Assembly (NCBI GenBank): GCA_029562645.1
Contig: JAKQUI010000004.1
Span: forward strand, 1-64,000
Direction of reading: 5' to 3'
Length of the DNA: 64,000 nucleotides
DNA from: Spirochaetota bacterium
GTDB taxonomy: Bacteria > Spirochaetota > UBA4802 > JAKQUI01
Positions 1 through 5,906 of the stretch are shown here, piece by piece. The notes beneath the pieces are model-generated. The model was not told the origin of the DNA, ran no database searches, and worked only from the letters and a program-made list of their open reading frames with translations. Positions within the stretch are counted from its first letter, which is position 1. Each line of letters starts with the position of its first letter. The position numbers were made by a program, and so were the translations under genes.

Positions 1-282
1 CTCCCGACGAACCAATTGTCCTGCGGTATCCAATCCGCGTATATCAGTCTGGTCAATCGTCGCTCTTTTGTTTCTCTGCCTTTTAAATACCCGATGTCTG
101 GTGGGTAGTGCAAAGTATTGGGGTCACATCATATCAGGGGAAAGGGGGGCGAAGAAAATTACCATTGGCGCACCTCCCCCTAACAAAGGGGGAGGTTGGG
201 AGGGGGTTGGTGCAATCAGTGCTGAATAAAAAAATTTAAAATTTTGTGCAATGTTCGCAGGAGAACAGTATAGATAGATATT
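1..282. other. Gene-poor left edge
   Basis: No gene can be supported here. The composition is less GC-rich than the neighbouring genes. Two minus-strand frames are open across about the first 100 bases and run off the window edge, but neither has a recognisable start or motif. The only structured element is the G/C hairpin at 172-196. Confidence 0.5.
172..196. repeat. Perfect G/C-rich hairpin, possible dispersed intergenic repeat
   Basis: ACCTCCCCC (172-180) and GGGGGAGGT (188-196) form a perfect 9-bp stem with a 7-nt loop. A further G-rich tract follows to about 207. Elements of this look are common as dispersed intergenic repeats in environmental genomes. It also lies downstream of the leftward gene ending at 283 and could act as its terminator, although no T-tract follows on the minus strand. 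Confidence 0.45.
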
Positions 283-738
283 CTATCGTCCCTGCCGACC
301 CCTGCCTCGTCCGGGACCGTAGAAGCCCGCCCAGAGCGGCGTGCCGTCGTCGTTTCGAAGCGTGAGAACGGTCCCGCCCTTCGTAACCGTTTTCGCGATA
401 ATCGCGTCCCGTCCGCCCATCGTCATGCGCGATCCCACAATCATGACCGTGTCGCCTTTCGCGAACGTCATCTTGCCGTCGACGAACGACGCCGGACCGA
501 GGTGCGCTTCGATGCTCCCGCCGGTGGTCGATAACGCGAGATGGACGCCCTGCGCGCTCCTCCCCCTGCCGCCCTTCACAAACACGACCTCGTCGATCCG
601 TCCCGAGATCGTTTCGACGGTCGCGGGATTATAAGTGCGCCCGCGCAATCCCTGGCCGCGTCCCTGCTGCGAGAAGGATTCGGATGAACCAAGGAGCAGC
701 AAAAAGACGATTGACGATGCCGATATACAGCGTTTCAT
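283..738 (-). CDS. Secreted OB-fold-like hypothetical protein, Fur-box linked
   Basis: The protein has 151 residues. The start at 738 is chosen because a strong ribosome site (GGGAGGGTAAC) precedes it and a clean signal peptide follows (residues 1-25, hydrophobic core 9-17). Upstream in-frame starts give an implausible N-terminus. Residues 35-135 look like a small beta-rich, OB-fold-like domain with the features YNPATVETISG and TLRNDDGTPLW. The tail is an Arg/Gly repeat ending GRGRGRQGR. The function is unknown; similar exported proteins of anaerobes are annotated only as hypothetical. A Fur-type operator (832-850) overlaps its probable promoter, so iron control is likely. Confidence 0.7.
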   Translation of the reverse strand: MKRCISASSIVFLLLLGSSESFSQQGRGQGLRGRTYNPATVETISGRIDEVVFVKGGRGRSAQGVHLALSTTGGSIEAHLGPASFVDGKMTFAKGDTVMIVGSRMTMGGRDAIIAKTVTKGGTVLTLRNDDGTPLWAGFYGPGRGRGRQGR

Positions 739-831
739 GTTACCCTCCCGGGGTTGCTGATGGATTCCGTTCTGGTGTCCGGACGGTGCTGCATGCTTAC
801 ACAGATGCGGCGGTGCCGGATCAGCGTATTT

Positions 832-850
832 GATAGTGAAAACTATTATC
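832..850. promoter_or_regulatory. Fur-box-like operator 1
   Basis: GATAGTGAAAACTATTATC matches the classical 19-bp Fur consensus (GATAATGATAATCATTATC) at 15 of 19 positions. It lies about 95 bp upstream of the leftward gene starting at 738 and overlaps its predicted -10. Confidence 0.65.
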
Positions 851-871
851 ATAAAGATGGATGCCTGTCAA
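843..871 (-). promoter_or_regulatory. Probable promoter of the OB-fold-like gene
   Basis: On the minus strand a perfect TTGACA (871-866) is followed 15-17 nt later by GATAAT/TAATAG (850-843). The -10 lies inside the Fur-like operator 832-850, so bound repressor would cover it. The 5' leader to the start at 738 would be about 100 nt. Confidence 0.5.
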
Positions 872-937
872 GAAAAACACGCCATAATTCGTCGGTGAAC
901 GTTTTTTTAAGAAAATGACAGAAATATTGAAAAACCA

Positions 938-966
938 TTGACGATCCGACGGGGATTCTATATATT
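938..966 (+). promoter_or_regulatory. Sigma70-type promoter of the fur-family gene
   Basis: TTGACG (938-943), a 17-nt spacer and TATATT (961-966) match the consensus at 5 of 6 positions in each hexamer. Operator 2 (967-985) begins immediately after the -10, which suits autorepression. Confidence 0.65.
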
Positions 967-985
967 GATAATGAAAATCGTTTTC
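967..985. promoter_or_regulatory. Fur-box-like operator 2
   Basis: GATAATGAAAATCGTTTTC agrees with the Fur consensus at 16 of 19 positions. It lies within a perfect 8-3-8 palindrome at 970-988 (arms AATGAAAA and TTTTCATT). It sits across the expected transcription start, about 20 bp before the Fur-family start codon. Confidence 0.75.
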
Positions 986-1008
986 ATTACAAGGAAGGAT
1001 GGCGTCGT

Positions 1009-1467
1009 ATGATGGGTCGAGGACGAGGCGCCTGGTGGCAGGACAGGTTTGCGGACCGGGGCGCGCGCATCACCGCGCCGCGTGAGGTGGTGCTCGAGAT
1101 CCTGCAGGAGACCGACGATCATGTGACGGCCGCGGATGTGTATGTAAAGGCGCACGAGCGGAATCCCTCGATCGGCCTTACGACGGTGTATCGCACGCTG
1201 GACATGCTCACGCAGATGGGGATCGTGCAAAAGTTCGACTTTGGCGACGGCAAGGCGCGCTATGAGCTGGTGAACAATCCCGGCGGGAAGAAGCACCATC
1301 ACCATCTCGTGTGCCTGCGCTGCAAGGCGATCGTCGATTACACCGAGTTCCTCGACGATGAGCTCGAGTTCATCGGCAAGACGCAGCAGCGGCTGTCGAA
1401 GAAATACGATTTCGACATCACCGACCACGCCATCAGCTTCTACGGGGTGTGTGCGCGGTGTCGGTGA
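1009..1467 (+). CDS. Fur-family metalloregulator
   Basis: The protein has 152 residues, a typical Fur length. It is a winged-helix DNA-binding repressor sensing iron or a related signal. The helix-turn-helix lies at about residues 25-75 with the recognition segment GLTTVYRTLD (56-65). A His-rich metal region (96-99) and structural zinc pairs C102/C105 and C148/C151 follow. Ribosome site AAGGAAGG (991-998) precedes ATG 1009; ATG 1012 is an in-frame alternative. Three Fur-box-like sequences lie within 680 bp, including one over its own promoter, so it probably autoregulates and controls both flanking transcripts. Fur versus PerR specificity cannot be settled from sequence alone, but the operators favour Fur. 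Confidence 0.92.
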   Translation: MMGRGRGAWWQDRFADRGARITAPREVVLEILQETDDHVTAADVYVKAHERNPSIGLTTVYRTLDMLTQMGIVQKFDFGDGKARYELVNNPGGKKHHHHLVCLRCKAIVDYTEFLDDELEFIGKTQQRLSKKYDFDITDHAISFYGVCARCR

Positions 1468-1490
1468 GGAAATTTTTTTTGAGCATTTAA

Positions 1491-1505
1491 TGATAATGGT
1501 TTTCA
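1491..1505. promoter_or_regulatory. Fur-box-like operator 3
   Basis: TGATAATGGTTTTCA fits the 7-1-7 Fur motif (TGATAAT-N-ATTATCA) at 12 of 14 specified positions. It lies between the fur-family gene and the DUF5320 gene, 26 bp before the latter's start and just ahead of its ribosome site. Confidence 0.65.
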
Positions 1506-1530
1506 TTTTTAATTCTAAAGGAGGCAGGTC

Positions 1531-1920
1531 ATGCCAGGTGGAGACAGAACGGGACCGTTGGGACATGGGTCCAAGACGGGACGGGGCGCGGGTTTTTGCG
1601 CCGGATACGGAGTCGCGGGATTTCAGAACGTCGGCGCCGGATTCGGGTATGGCCGCGGCAGGGGCTTCGGGGGCGGCGGCTATGGCGGCGGAGGCCGCGG
1701 ATGGCGGCATGTGTTTTACGCCACCGGACTGCCCCGCTGGGCGCGGGGCGCCTATGGCAATCAGGGCTGGGGCGGCGCAGTCGGCTACGGCGAGTTCACG
1801 CCGGAGCGCGAGATGGAGCTTTTGAAAACGCAATCGGAGCTGTTCGGCAAGCAGATTGACGTTCTCAATGCGCGCATCAAGGAGCTGGAGGAGCTCGCCG
1901 CGAAAAAGGGCGATGCGTGA
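1531..1920 (+). CDS. DUF5320 family Gly-rich protein
   Basis: The protein has 129 residues. The opening MPGGDRTGPLGHG followed by a GRGAGFCAG segment is characteristic of the DUF5320 family, which in anaerobes sits beside NifX/NifB-type cofactor proteins and Mrp ATPases. Residues 35-60 are almost entirely Gly with Arg, Tyr and Phe, and the C-terminal 40 residues form a charged coiled coil. No biochemical role is established for the family. A strong ribosome site AAAGGAGG (1517-1524) lies 6 nt before the start. The Fur-like operator just upstream suggests iron control. A terminator-like hairpin follows at 1931-1969, so this gene may be expressed more strongly than those downstream. Confidence 0.8.
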   Translation: MPGGDRTGPLGHGSKTGRGAGFCAGYGVAGFQNVGAGFGYGRGRGFGGGGYGGGGRGWRHVFYATGLPRWARGAYGNQGWGGAVGYGEFTPEREMELLKTQSELFGKQIDVLNARIKELEELAAKKGDA

Positions 1921-1930
1921 TCACAGTACT

Positions 1931-1969
1931 GCGATACTGCCGGTTCTCGTCGCCGGCGGTATCGCTTTT
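1931..1969 (+). terminator. Terminator or attenuator hairpin between DUF5320 and ferredoxin genes
   Basis: GCGATACTGCCGG (1931-1943) and CCGGCGGTATCGC (1953-1965) form a 13-bp stem with one G-U wobble and a 9-nt loop, followed by TTTT (1966-1969). This is a factor-independent-type signal with a short U-tract, so read-through is likely. Confidence 0.55.
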
Positions 1970-2025
1970 CGCGAACGGCCACGAAGGCTGCTGGTGATGG
2001 AATCTTATCGAGGAGAAATCAGATC

Positions 2026-2463
2026 ATGACCATTTCGGTCGATGCGAACAAGTGCAGCGGATGCGGGGCCTGTGTCGGGGAGTGTCCCAATGCGGCGATC
2101 ACCATCGAGGAAATCGCCGTCATTGACGCGGTCCGGTGCACCGAGTGCGGCGTCTGCATTGACGCATGTCCGGTGGGCGCGCTCTCGATGCGCGTTTCGA
2201 AAAATCGACTTGGACGGAAGGAGGCGCTTGTGGGCGGCGGACAGGGAAGATCCGGACGGGGGTCCGGCGGTGGCGACGGCATGGGACAGGGTCGCGGACA
2301 GGGCCGAGGACGAGGGCGATGCGGCGGCATGAGCGGCGCGAACACCGTCGATGCGGGCCAATGCGCGTGTCCCGCCTGCGGCGCGACGATGCAGCACCGG
2401 CGCGGAACGCCCTGCACGCAGCTGCGTTGCCCGAAATGCGGCGCCGCCATGGTGCGGCAATAG
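2026..2463 (+). CDS. 2[4Fe-4S] ferredoxin fused through a Gly/Arg linker to a zinc ribbon
   Basis: The protein has 145 residues in three parts. Residues 1-56 are a bacterial ferredoxin with two CxxCxxCxxxC motifs (C10, C13, C16, C20 and C38, C41, C44, C48). Residues 70-101 are a low-complexity Gly/Arg/Gln linker. Residues 112-142 are a zinc-ribbon-like module (C115/C118 and C135/C138). The ferredoxin part should carry electrons or clusters; the ribbon suggests docking to protein or nucleic acid. The fusion is unusual, and the linker resembles Gly/Arg-rich stretches in the neighbouring DUF5320 and OB-fold-like proteins. Its position before J-protein and NifU-like genes suggests a role in Fe-S or cofactor assembly. 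Confidence 0.85.
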   Translation: MTISVDANKCSGCGACVGECPNAAITIEEIAVIDAVRCTECGVCIDACPVGALSMRVSKNRLGRKEALVGGGQGRSGRGSGGGDGMGQGRGQGRGRGRCGGMSGANTVDAGQCACPACGATMQHRRGTPCTQLRCPKCGAAMVRQ

Positions 2464-2501
2464 TAATGCGCGCCGATGAATGCTTCACAAGGTGACCAGC
2501 C

Positions 2502-3032
2502 ATGATTGAAGATTATTACGGGGTTCTCGGTATCGATGCCACCGCCTCCGAGGACGAGATCAAGGCTGCCTTTCGCAGGCTTGCCGTACGGTTTCATCCC
2601 GACAAAAATCCCGACGATGCCGATGCCGAGCGGCGCTTCAAGGAGATCGCGGCGGCCTACGATGTGCTCTCCGATCCCTATGCGCGAAGCGCCTACAATC
2701 TGTCGCGCTCCGGCGGCGCGTATACCGGTTCCGGTTTCGCCACTGCCGGCGATACGCACACGGACGCGGCTTGCGGTTGGGGACGCGGGTGCTGCGGGAA
2801 ACGCGGCGCATTCGCCCGCCGCTTCTTCTCCTCCGCATGCGTGGTGAAGCTCACGCCGGAGGAGGCGCGTCGCGGCGCGGAGCGGACATTCGTTTTCCGC
2901 GACGGCAGCGGCTATCATCGGGTGTCGGTGGCCATACCGCCGAACGCGATCGACGGCGCCGTGTTCCACGTCAATCCGCCCGACGCTGATTCTCACAGCG
3001 AAGGATTTGACATTCACATCGCCGTGCGGTAG
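2502..3032 (+). CDS. Small J-domain co-chaperone (DnaJ-like)
   Basis: The protein has 176 residues. A J domain occupies residues 3-70 with the catalytic HPD tripeptide at 32-34, so it should stimulate an Hsp70 ATPase. A Gly/Ser/Cys-containing linker follows. Residues 115-176 resemble a single DnaJ C-terminal substrate-binding domain ([15 protein letters not shown], then [13 protein letters not shown]). The DnaJ zinc finger and second C-terminal domain are absent, so it is about half the length of DnaJ. The gene directly precedes a NifU/IscU-like scaffold, paralleling HscB with IscU, although HscB belongs to a different J subclass. A dedicated Fe-S co-chaperone is a plausible inference. Confidence 0.85.
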   Translation: MIEDYYGVLGIDATASEDEIKAAFRRLAVRFHPDKNPDDADAERRFKEIAAAYDVLSDPYARSAYNLSRSGGAYTGSGFATAGDTHTDAACGWGRGCCGKRGAFARRFFSSACVVKLTPEEARRGAERTFVFRDGSGYHRVSVAIPPNAIDGAVFHVNPPDADSHSEGFDIHIAVR

Positions 3033-3084
3033 ATGACGCCATGCCCCCCGCGGGGGGATCACCCGGCCGTGAGGAGGTGACGCC

Positions 3085-3468
3085 ATGGACCAGTCCGATG
3101 CCGAACGCCGAGCAACGGCATTTCCCGACATCGAGGGAACGCAGGGCCGCATGAACGATCCGGACGGCGCCGCGATCATCAAGGGTATCTGCGGCGATAC
3201 GATGGAGATGTATCTCGCCATTTCCGGCGGCCGCATCGAGGATGCGTGCTATGCCACCGACGGCTGCGGTTCGTCACACGCCTGCGGCTCCGCGGCGGCG
3301 GGCCTGGCGCGCGGGCGGGAGCTTCGCGAGGCGCTCAGGATCTCTCCCGCGGAGGTGCTGGACGCCCTTGGCGGCGATCCCGCCGTCGAGGTGCATTGCG
3401 CCATTCTCGCGGTGATGACGCTCCACAAGGCGCTGGCCGAGTATATCATCAGGTTCGAGGAGAGCTAG
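3085..3468 (+). CDS. NifU/IscU-like Fe-S cluster assembly scaffold
   Basis: The protein has 127 residues. All three cluster-ligand cysteines of the IscU/NifU N-terminal family are present (C36 in GICGD, C61 in DGCGSS, C105 in HCAILA), along with the conserved D38 and H104. It should assemble transient Fe-S clusters for transfer. The usual alanine/serine-rich stretch after C61 is altered to SSHACGSAA, adding an extra cysteine. No cysteine desulfurase gene is adjacent, so sulfur must come from elsewhere. Ribosome site GAGGAGGTGA precedes the start. It lies in the rightward operon behind the J-protein. Confidence 0.85.
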   Translation: MDQSDAERRATAFPDIEGTQGRMNDPDGAAIIKGICGDTMEMYLAISGGRIEDACYATDGCGSSHACGSAAAGLARGRELREALRISPAEVLDALGGDPAVEVHCAILAVMTLHKALAEYIIRFEES

Positions 3469-3498
3469 CGCGGCCCTGCGGCGGCGCGGAGAAGGCAG

Positions 3499-4131
3499 AT
3501 GGAAGAATTGCACGAATCCTTTACCACCCGGGAGATCGCCGAGAATTTCGCGCGCGCCGAGGAGCGCTCGGCGCTGTTCCGGCGCCATGGCGTCGATCAG
3601 GACGCGCTGCGTTCGTCCATCGTGCGTCAACTCGAGGGCGCCCCTGCGCCGGTGCTCGAGGTGGGCACCGGGAAGGGACGTCTCACGGTGGCAATTGCGC
3701 GCACCGTCGGCGATGTGGTGAGCGTCGATACCGATCCCGACGGAATGCGCATGGCCGCGCTCCTCGCCGCGTATTACGGGGTCCGCGAGCGCATTCATTT
3801 CCTTTTATCCGATGCCGCCCGATTGGCCTATCCCGACGGCCATTTCGACACGGCGGTCTCGGCGTTTACGCTGCATCATCTGGAGCGCCCTGAAGCGGTG
3901 TTCGACGAGATGGCCCGCGTAACCGGGCGGCTCGTCCTGATAAGCGACTTCAACGAAGCGGGTTTCGCGGCACTGGACCGGATACACGAAAGCGAGGGGC
4001 GCGCTCACGACCGCGGGAGCGGGGCTTTCGGGATTCGCGATGCGGGCGACCAGCTCGTTCGGCTCGGCTTTCGCGTGCGAATGGTCGAGGAGGAGCTGCA
4101 GACCATGTGCGTGGCGACACGCGGCCAATGA
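3499..4131 (+). CDS. Class I SAM-dependent methyltransferase
   Basis: The protein has 210 residues with a Rossmann-type methyltransferase fold. Motif I is VLEVGTGKGRL (52-62), the acidic residue after beta-2 lies in VVSVDTDPDG (73-82), and a motif like HFDTAVSAFTLHHL lies near 115-128. The substrate is unknown. It resembles the UbiE/SmtA-like small-molecule group and has a helical N-terminal extension (1-48). The stop codon overlaps the next start as ATGA, indicating translational coupling to the DUF89 gene. A second, unrelated methyltransferase lies in the leftward operon (8208-8888). Confidence 0.8.
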   Translation: MEELHESFTTREIAENFARAEERSALFRRHGVDQDALRSSIVRQLEGAPAPVLEVGTGKGRLTVAIARTVGDVVSVDTDPDGMRMAALLAAYYGVRERIHFLLSDAARLAYPDGHFDTAVSAFTLHHLERPEAVFDEMARVTGRLVLISDFNEAGFAALDRIHESEGRAHDRGSGAFGIRDAGDQLVRLGFRVRMVEEELQTMCVATRGQ

Positions 4132-4988
4132 GATCGAGCCTGGAGTGCCTTCCCTGCCTGGTGCGCCAGGCCGTCGAGTCGGCGCGCCGCGTGATCGCGG
4201 ACGATACCGCCTGCGAGGAGGCGATGCGCGGAATCATGGCGCATGTCGCGTCGATGGACTACGCGCTGCCCCCGCCGGTCCTGGCCCAGTCAATGCATCG
4301 CGTAATCCGCGCGGCGACCGGGGGCGCCGACCCCTATCGCGCGGAGAAGGCGCGCTTTAACACGCTGGCGCGCTCGCTCCTGCCGTCTTTTCAGGCGCGC
4401 ATCGCCCGGGCCGCGGACCCATTCGACGCCGCCGTCCGGGTTGCGATTGCGGGCAACGTGATCGACTTCGGGGCCAAGGGAGACCTCTCCGAGAACGAGG
4501 CGGTCGCGGCGATGGACCGCGCCTTCGAGGCCCCGGTCGACGGCGACATCCGCGCGCTGCGCGAGGCCGCCCAACGCGCGTCGCGCATCCTGTTCCTCGC
4601 CGACAATGCCGGCGAGATCGTCTTCGATACGCCGCTGGCGGGCATGCTCCCCGCCGGGAGTGTCACGGTGGCGGTGCGCGGGTTTCCGGTCATCAACGAC
4701 GCCACCCACGAGGACGCGGAAGCGGCGGGCATGTCCGCACTCGCGCGCGTGATTGACAACGGATCGGACGCGCCGGGAACCATTCTGGCCGATTGCAGCG
4801 ACGCCTTCCGCACGGCGTTTGCGAGCGCCGACCTCGTGATCGCCAAAGGGCAGGGAAACTACGAGACGCTCTGCGACGAGCCGGGAAACATCTTCTTCCT
4901 ATTTAAAGTCAAGTGCGCCGTGGTCGCGCGGCACAGCGGGTTCGGTGTTGGAACGCACGCGGTGGTTCGGGCCCGGTCACGGGCGTAA
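4128..4988 (+). CDS. DUF89 family (ARMT1-like) metal-dependent phosphatase-type protein
   Basis: The protein has 286 residues. The N-terminal LECLPCLVRQ pair, the DNAGE motif (159-163), N110/D113 and KGQGN (240-244) place it in the DUF89/ARMT1-like metal-binding family. Members are damage-control phosphatases acting on misphosphorylated sugars or cofactor derivatives, and prokaryotic ones often sit beside cofactor genes. ATG 4128 overlaps the preceding stop as ATGA and gives the expected CxxC-bearing N-terminus. It closes the rightward operon. The physiological substrate cannot be told from the sequence; clean-up of a damaged cofactor intermediate fits the context. Confidence 0.82.
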   Translation: MRSSLECLPCLVRQAVESARRVIADDTACEEAMRGIMAHVASMDYALPPPVLAQSMHRVIRAATGGADPYRAEKARFNTLARSLLPSFQARIARAADPFDAAVRVAIAGNVIDFGAKGDLSENEAVAAMDRAFEAPVDGDIRALREAAQRASRILFLADNAGEIVFDTPLAGMLPAGSVTVAVRGFPVINDATHEDAEAAGMSALARVIDNGSDAPGTILADCSDAFRTAFASADLVIAKGQGNYETLCDEPGNIFFLFKVKCAVVARHSGFGVGTHAVVRARSRA

Positions 4989-5025
4989 CCGGCATTTGCG
5001 CACGTCGGGGCAGCGACATCGTACG

Positions 5026-5262
5026 CTACGAACACCCGTGCGACTTCCCGCACGGCTCGCCCCGCCCGCAGCAGGGAACATCACTCCCACAGGCGGTCGA
5101 GCGGCCCGTCCCGCCCTTGACGATGATCCCGGCGCCGCCGGAGATCAGCCGCTTCGCCGCGCCGCCACATCGGGGACACGTTATGTTCGCTTCATCGTTC
5201 ATGCCATGAAACCGTTCGAAGCGATGATCGCACGATTCGCACGCGTATTCATAGGTCGGCAT
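5026..5262 (-). CDS. FmdB-type zinc-ribbon protein
   Basis: The protein has 78 residues. It begins MPTYEYACESC, the signature of the FmdB/putative regulatory zinc-ribbon family, with a four-cysteine ribbon C8, C11, C29, C32. After a Gly-rich stretch it carries a second cysteine group (C58, C64, C65, C71, C77) ending in HGCS, which could bind metal or a cluster. Family members occur in operons for one-carbon and metal metabolism, but their biochemical role is not settled. It is the last gene of the leftward cofactor operon and converges with the DUF89 gene across a gap of about 37 bp. Confidence 0.8.
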   Translation of the reverse strand: MPTYEYACESCDHRFERFHGMNDEANITCPRCGGAAKRLISGGAGIIVKGGTGRSTACGSDVPCCGRGEPCGKSHGCS

Positions 5263-5276
5263 GGTTCACCTCGTTT

Positions 5277-5564
5277 TCATGAAGCATCTCGTAGTACGTA
5301 CACGCGCGGCACTCCCCGTTCGTCGCGCAGGAGCAGGCAGGTCGCTTCTTTTTCCCCCGACAGGTATTCATCTGACGAGCGCAATGCCGCGAAATCGGCC
5401 TGCTCGAGAAACTCGAGCAGGAGCGCAAGCCGGGCCTCGGCGTCAGGGTCCTCCCGCTCGGCATTCGCGATGAGCCGATCGACGAGCGTCCGGTACTCCC
5501 GCTTCGCGGCCCACTCGATGCAGTGACCGCCGCCCGTCCTGAGGAGTATCTCCGCTCCGTCCAT
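5277..5564 (-). CDS. Hypothetical protein in the NifX/Mrp operon
   Basis: The protein has 95 residues and the family is not recognised. It is acidic and mostly helical (about 25-65), ending in a beta-like stretch TCLLLRDERGVPRVYVL. One cysteine lies near the N-terminus and one in the C-terminal stretch. ATG 5564 starts just 4 nt after the stop of the upstream NifX-type gene; TTG 5567 is an alternative. The tight packing between the NifX-type and FmdB-type genes supports it as a real operon member. Confidence 0.65.
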   Translation of the reverse strand: MDGAEILLRTGGGHCIEWAAKREYRTLVDRLIANAEREDPDAEARLALLLEFLEQADFAALRSSDEYLSGEKEATCLLLRDERGVPRVYVLRDAS

Positions 5565-5567
5565 CAA

Positions 5568-5906
5568 TCAGTGATCGCAGGCGTTGGCCCCGGTGACCAG
5601 CCGCCCCGACAGATACGCCGCGAGGATTTCCTCCGGATCGCCCGCCGGCGCGCCGGTGACGACCGCAACGCCCTGCTCCTTGAACAGCGACTGGGCGCGC
5701 GATCCCATGCCGCCGGCGATGACGCAGGTAACGCCCTTCCCCGCCAGCCAGCGGGGAAGAAGCCCCGGCTCGTGGGGCGGAGCGTCGAGCCGCTCGAGGA
5801 CGCTCACCAGCTTGGTCGCGTCATCGACGTTGTACACGTCGAACTGCTCGCAGTGGCCGAAGTGCATGCACAGCTTTCCGTTTGATACCGGCATCGCGAT
5901 TTTCAT
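5568..5906 (-). CDS. NifX/NifB-type dinitrogenase cofactor-biosynthesis family protein (ORP-like)
   Basis: The protein has 112 residues. The sequence MKIAMPVSNGKLCMHFGHC at the start and the later VIAGGMGSRA are diagnostic of the MTH1175/NifX-like fold, which binds metal-sulfur clusters or cofactor precursors. The orange protein of Desulfovibrio, a Mo/Cu-sulfide carrier, belongs to this family. Possible ligands are C13, H15, H18, C19, C61 and the C-terminal CDH. The start overlaps the stop of the Mrp/NBP35 gene (ATGA at 5906-5903), with ribosome site AAAGGAGAA. Coupling to Mrp suggests the ATPase loads or unloads this carrier. Confidence 0.88.
   Translation of the reverse strand: MKIAMPVSNGKLCMHFGHCEQFDVYNVDDATKLVSVLERLDAPPHEPGLLPRWLAGKGVTCVIAGGMGSRAQSLFKEQGVAVVTGAPAGDPEEILAAYLSGRLVTGANACDH

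Noticed and set aside
1-110. Two minus-strand frames open to the left edge of the window
   Set aside because: They are too short, lack a start or ribosome site, and disagree with each other. They could be the start of a gene or nothing; no call was made.
3044-3057. CCCCCCGCGGGGGG palindrome between the DnaJ-like and NifU-like genes
   Set aside because: It has no loop and no T-tract, so it is unlikely to be a terminator. It may simply reflect GC composition.
2019-3236. Long minus-strand open frame opposite the ferredoxin, DnaJ and NifU-like genes
   Set aside because: It is antisense to three well-supported genes, has Arg/Pro/Ala-rich low-information sequence and no domain, as expected from GC-rich codon periodicity.
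5249-5464. Minus-strand open frame overlapping the unknown gene at 5277-5564
   Set aside because: It is out of frame with the better-placed gene that follows the NifX-type stop, is Arg/Cys-rich and lacks a ribosome site.
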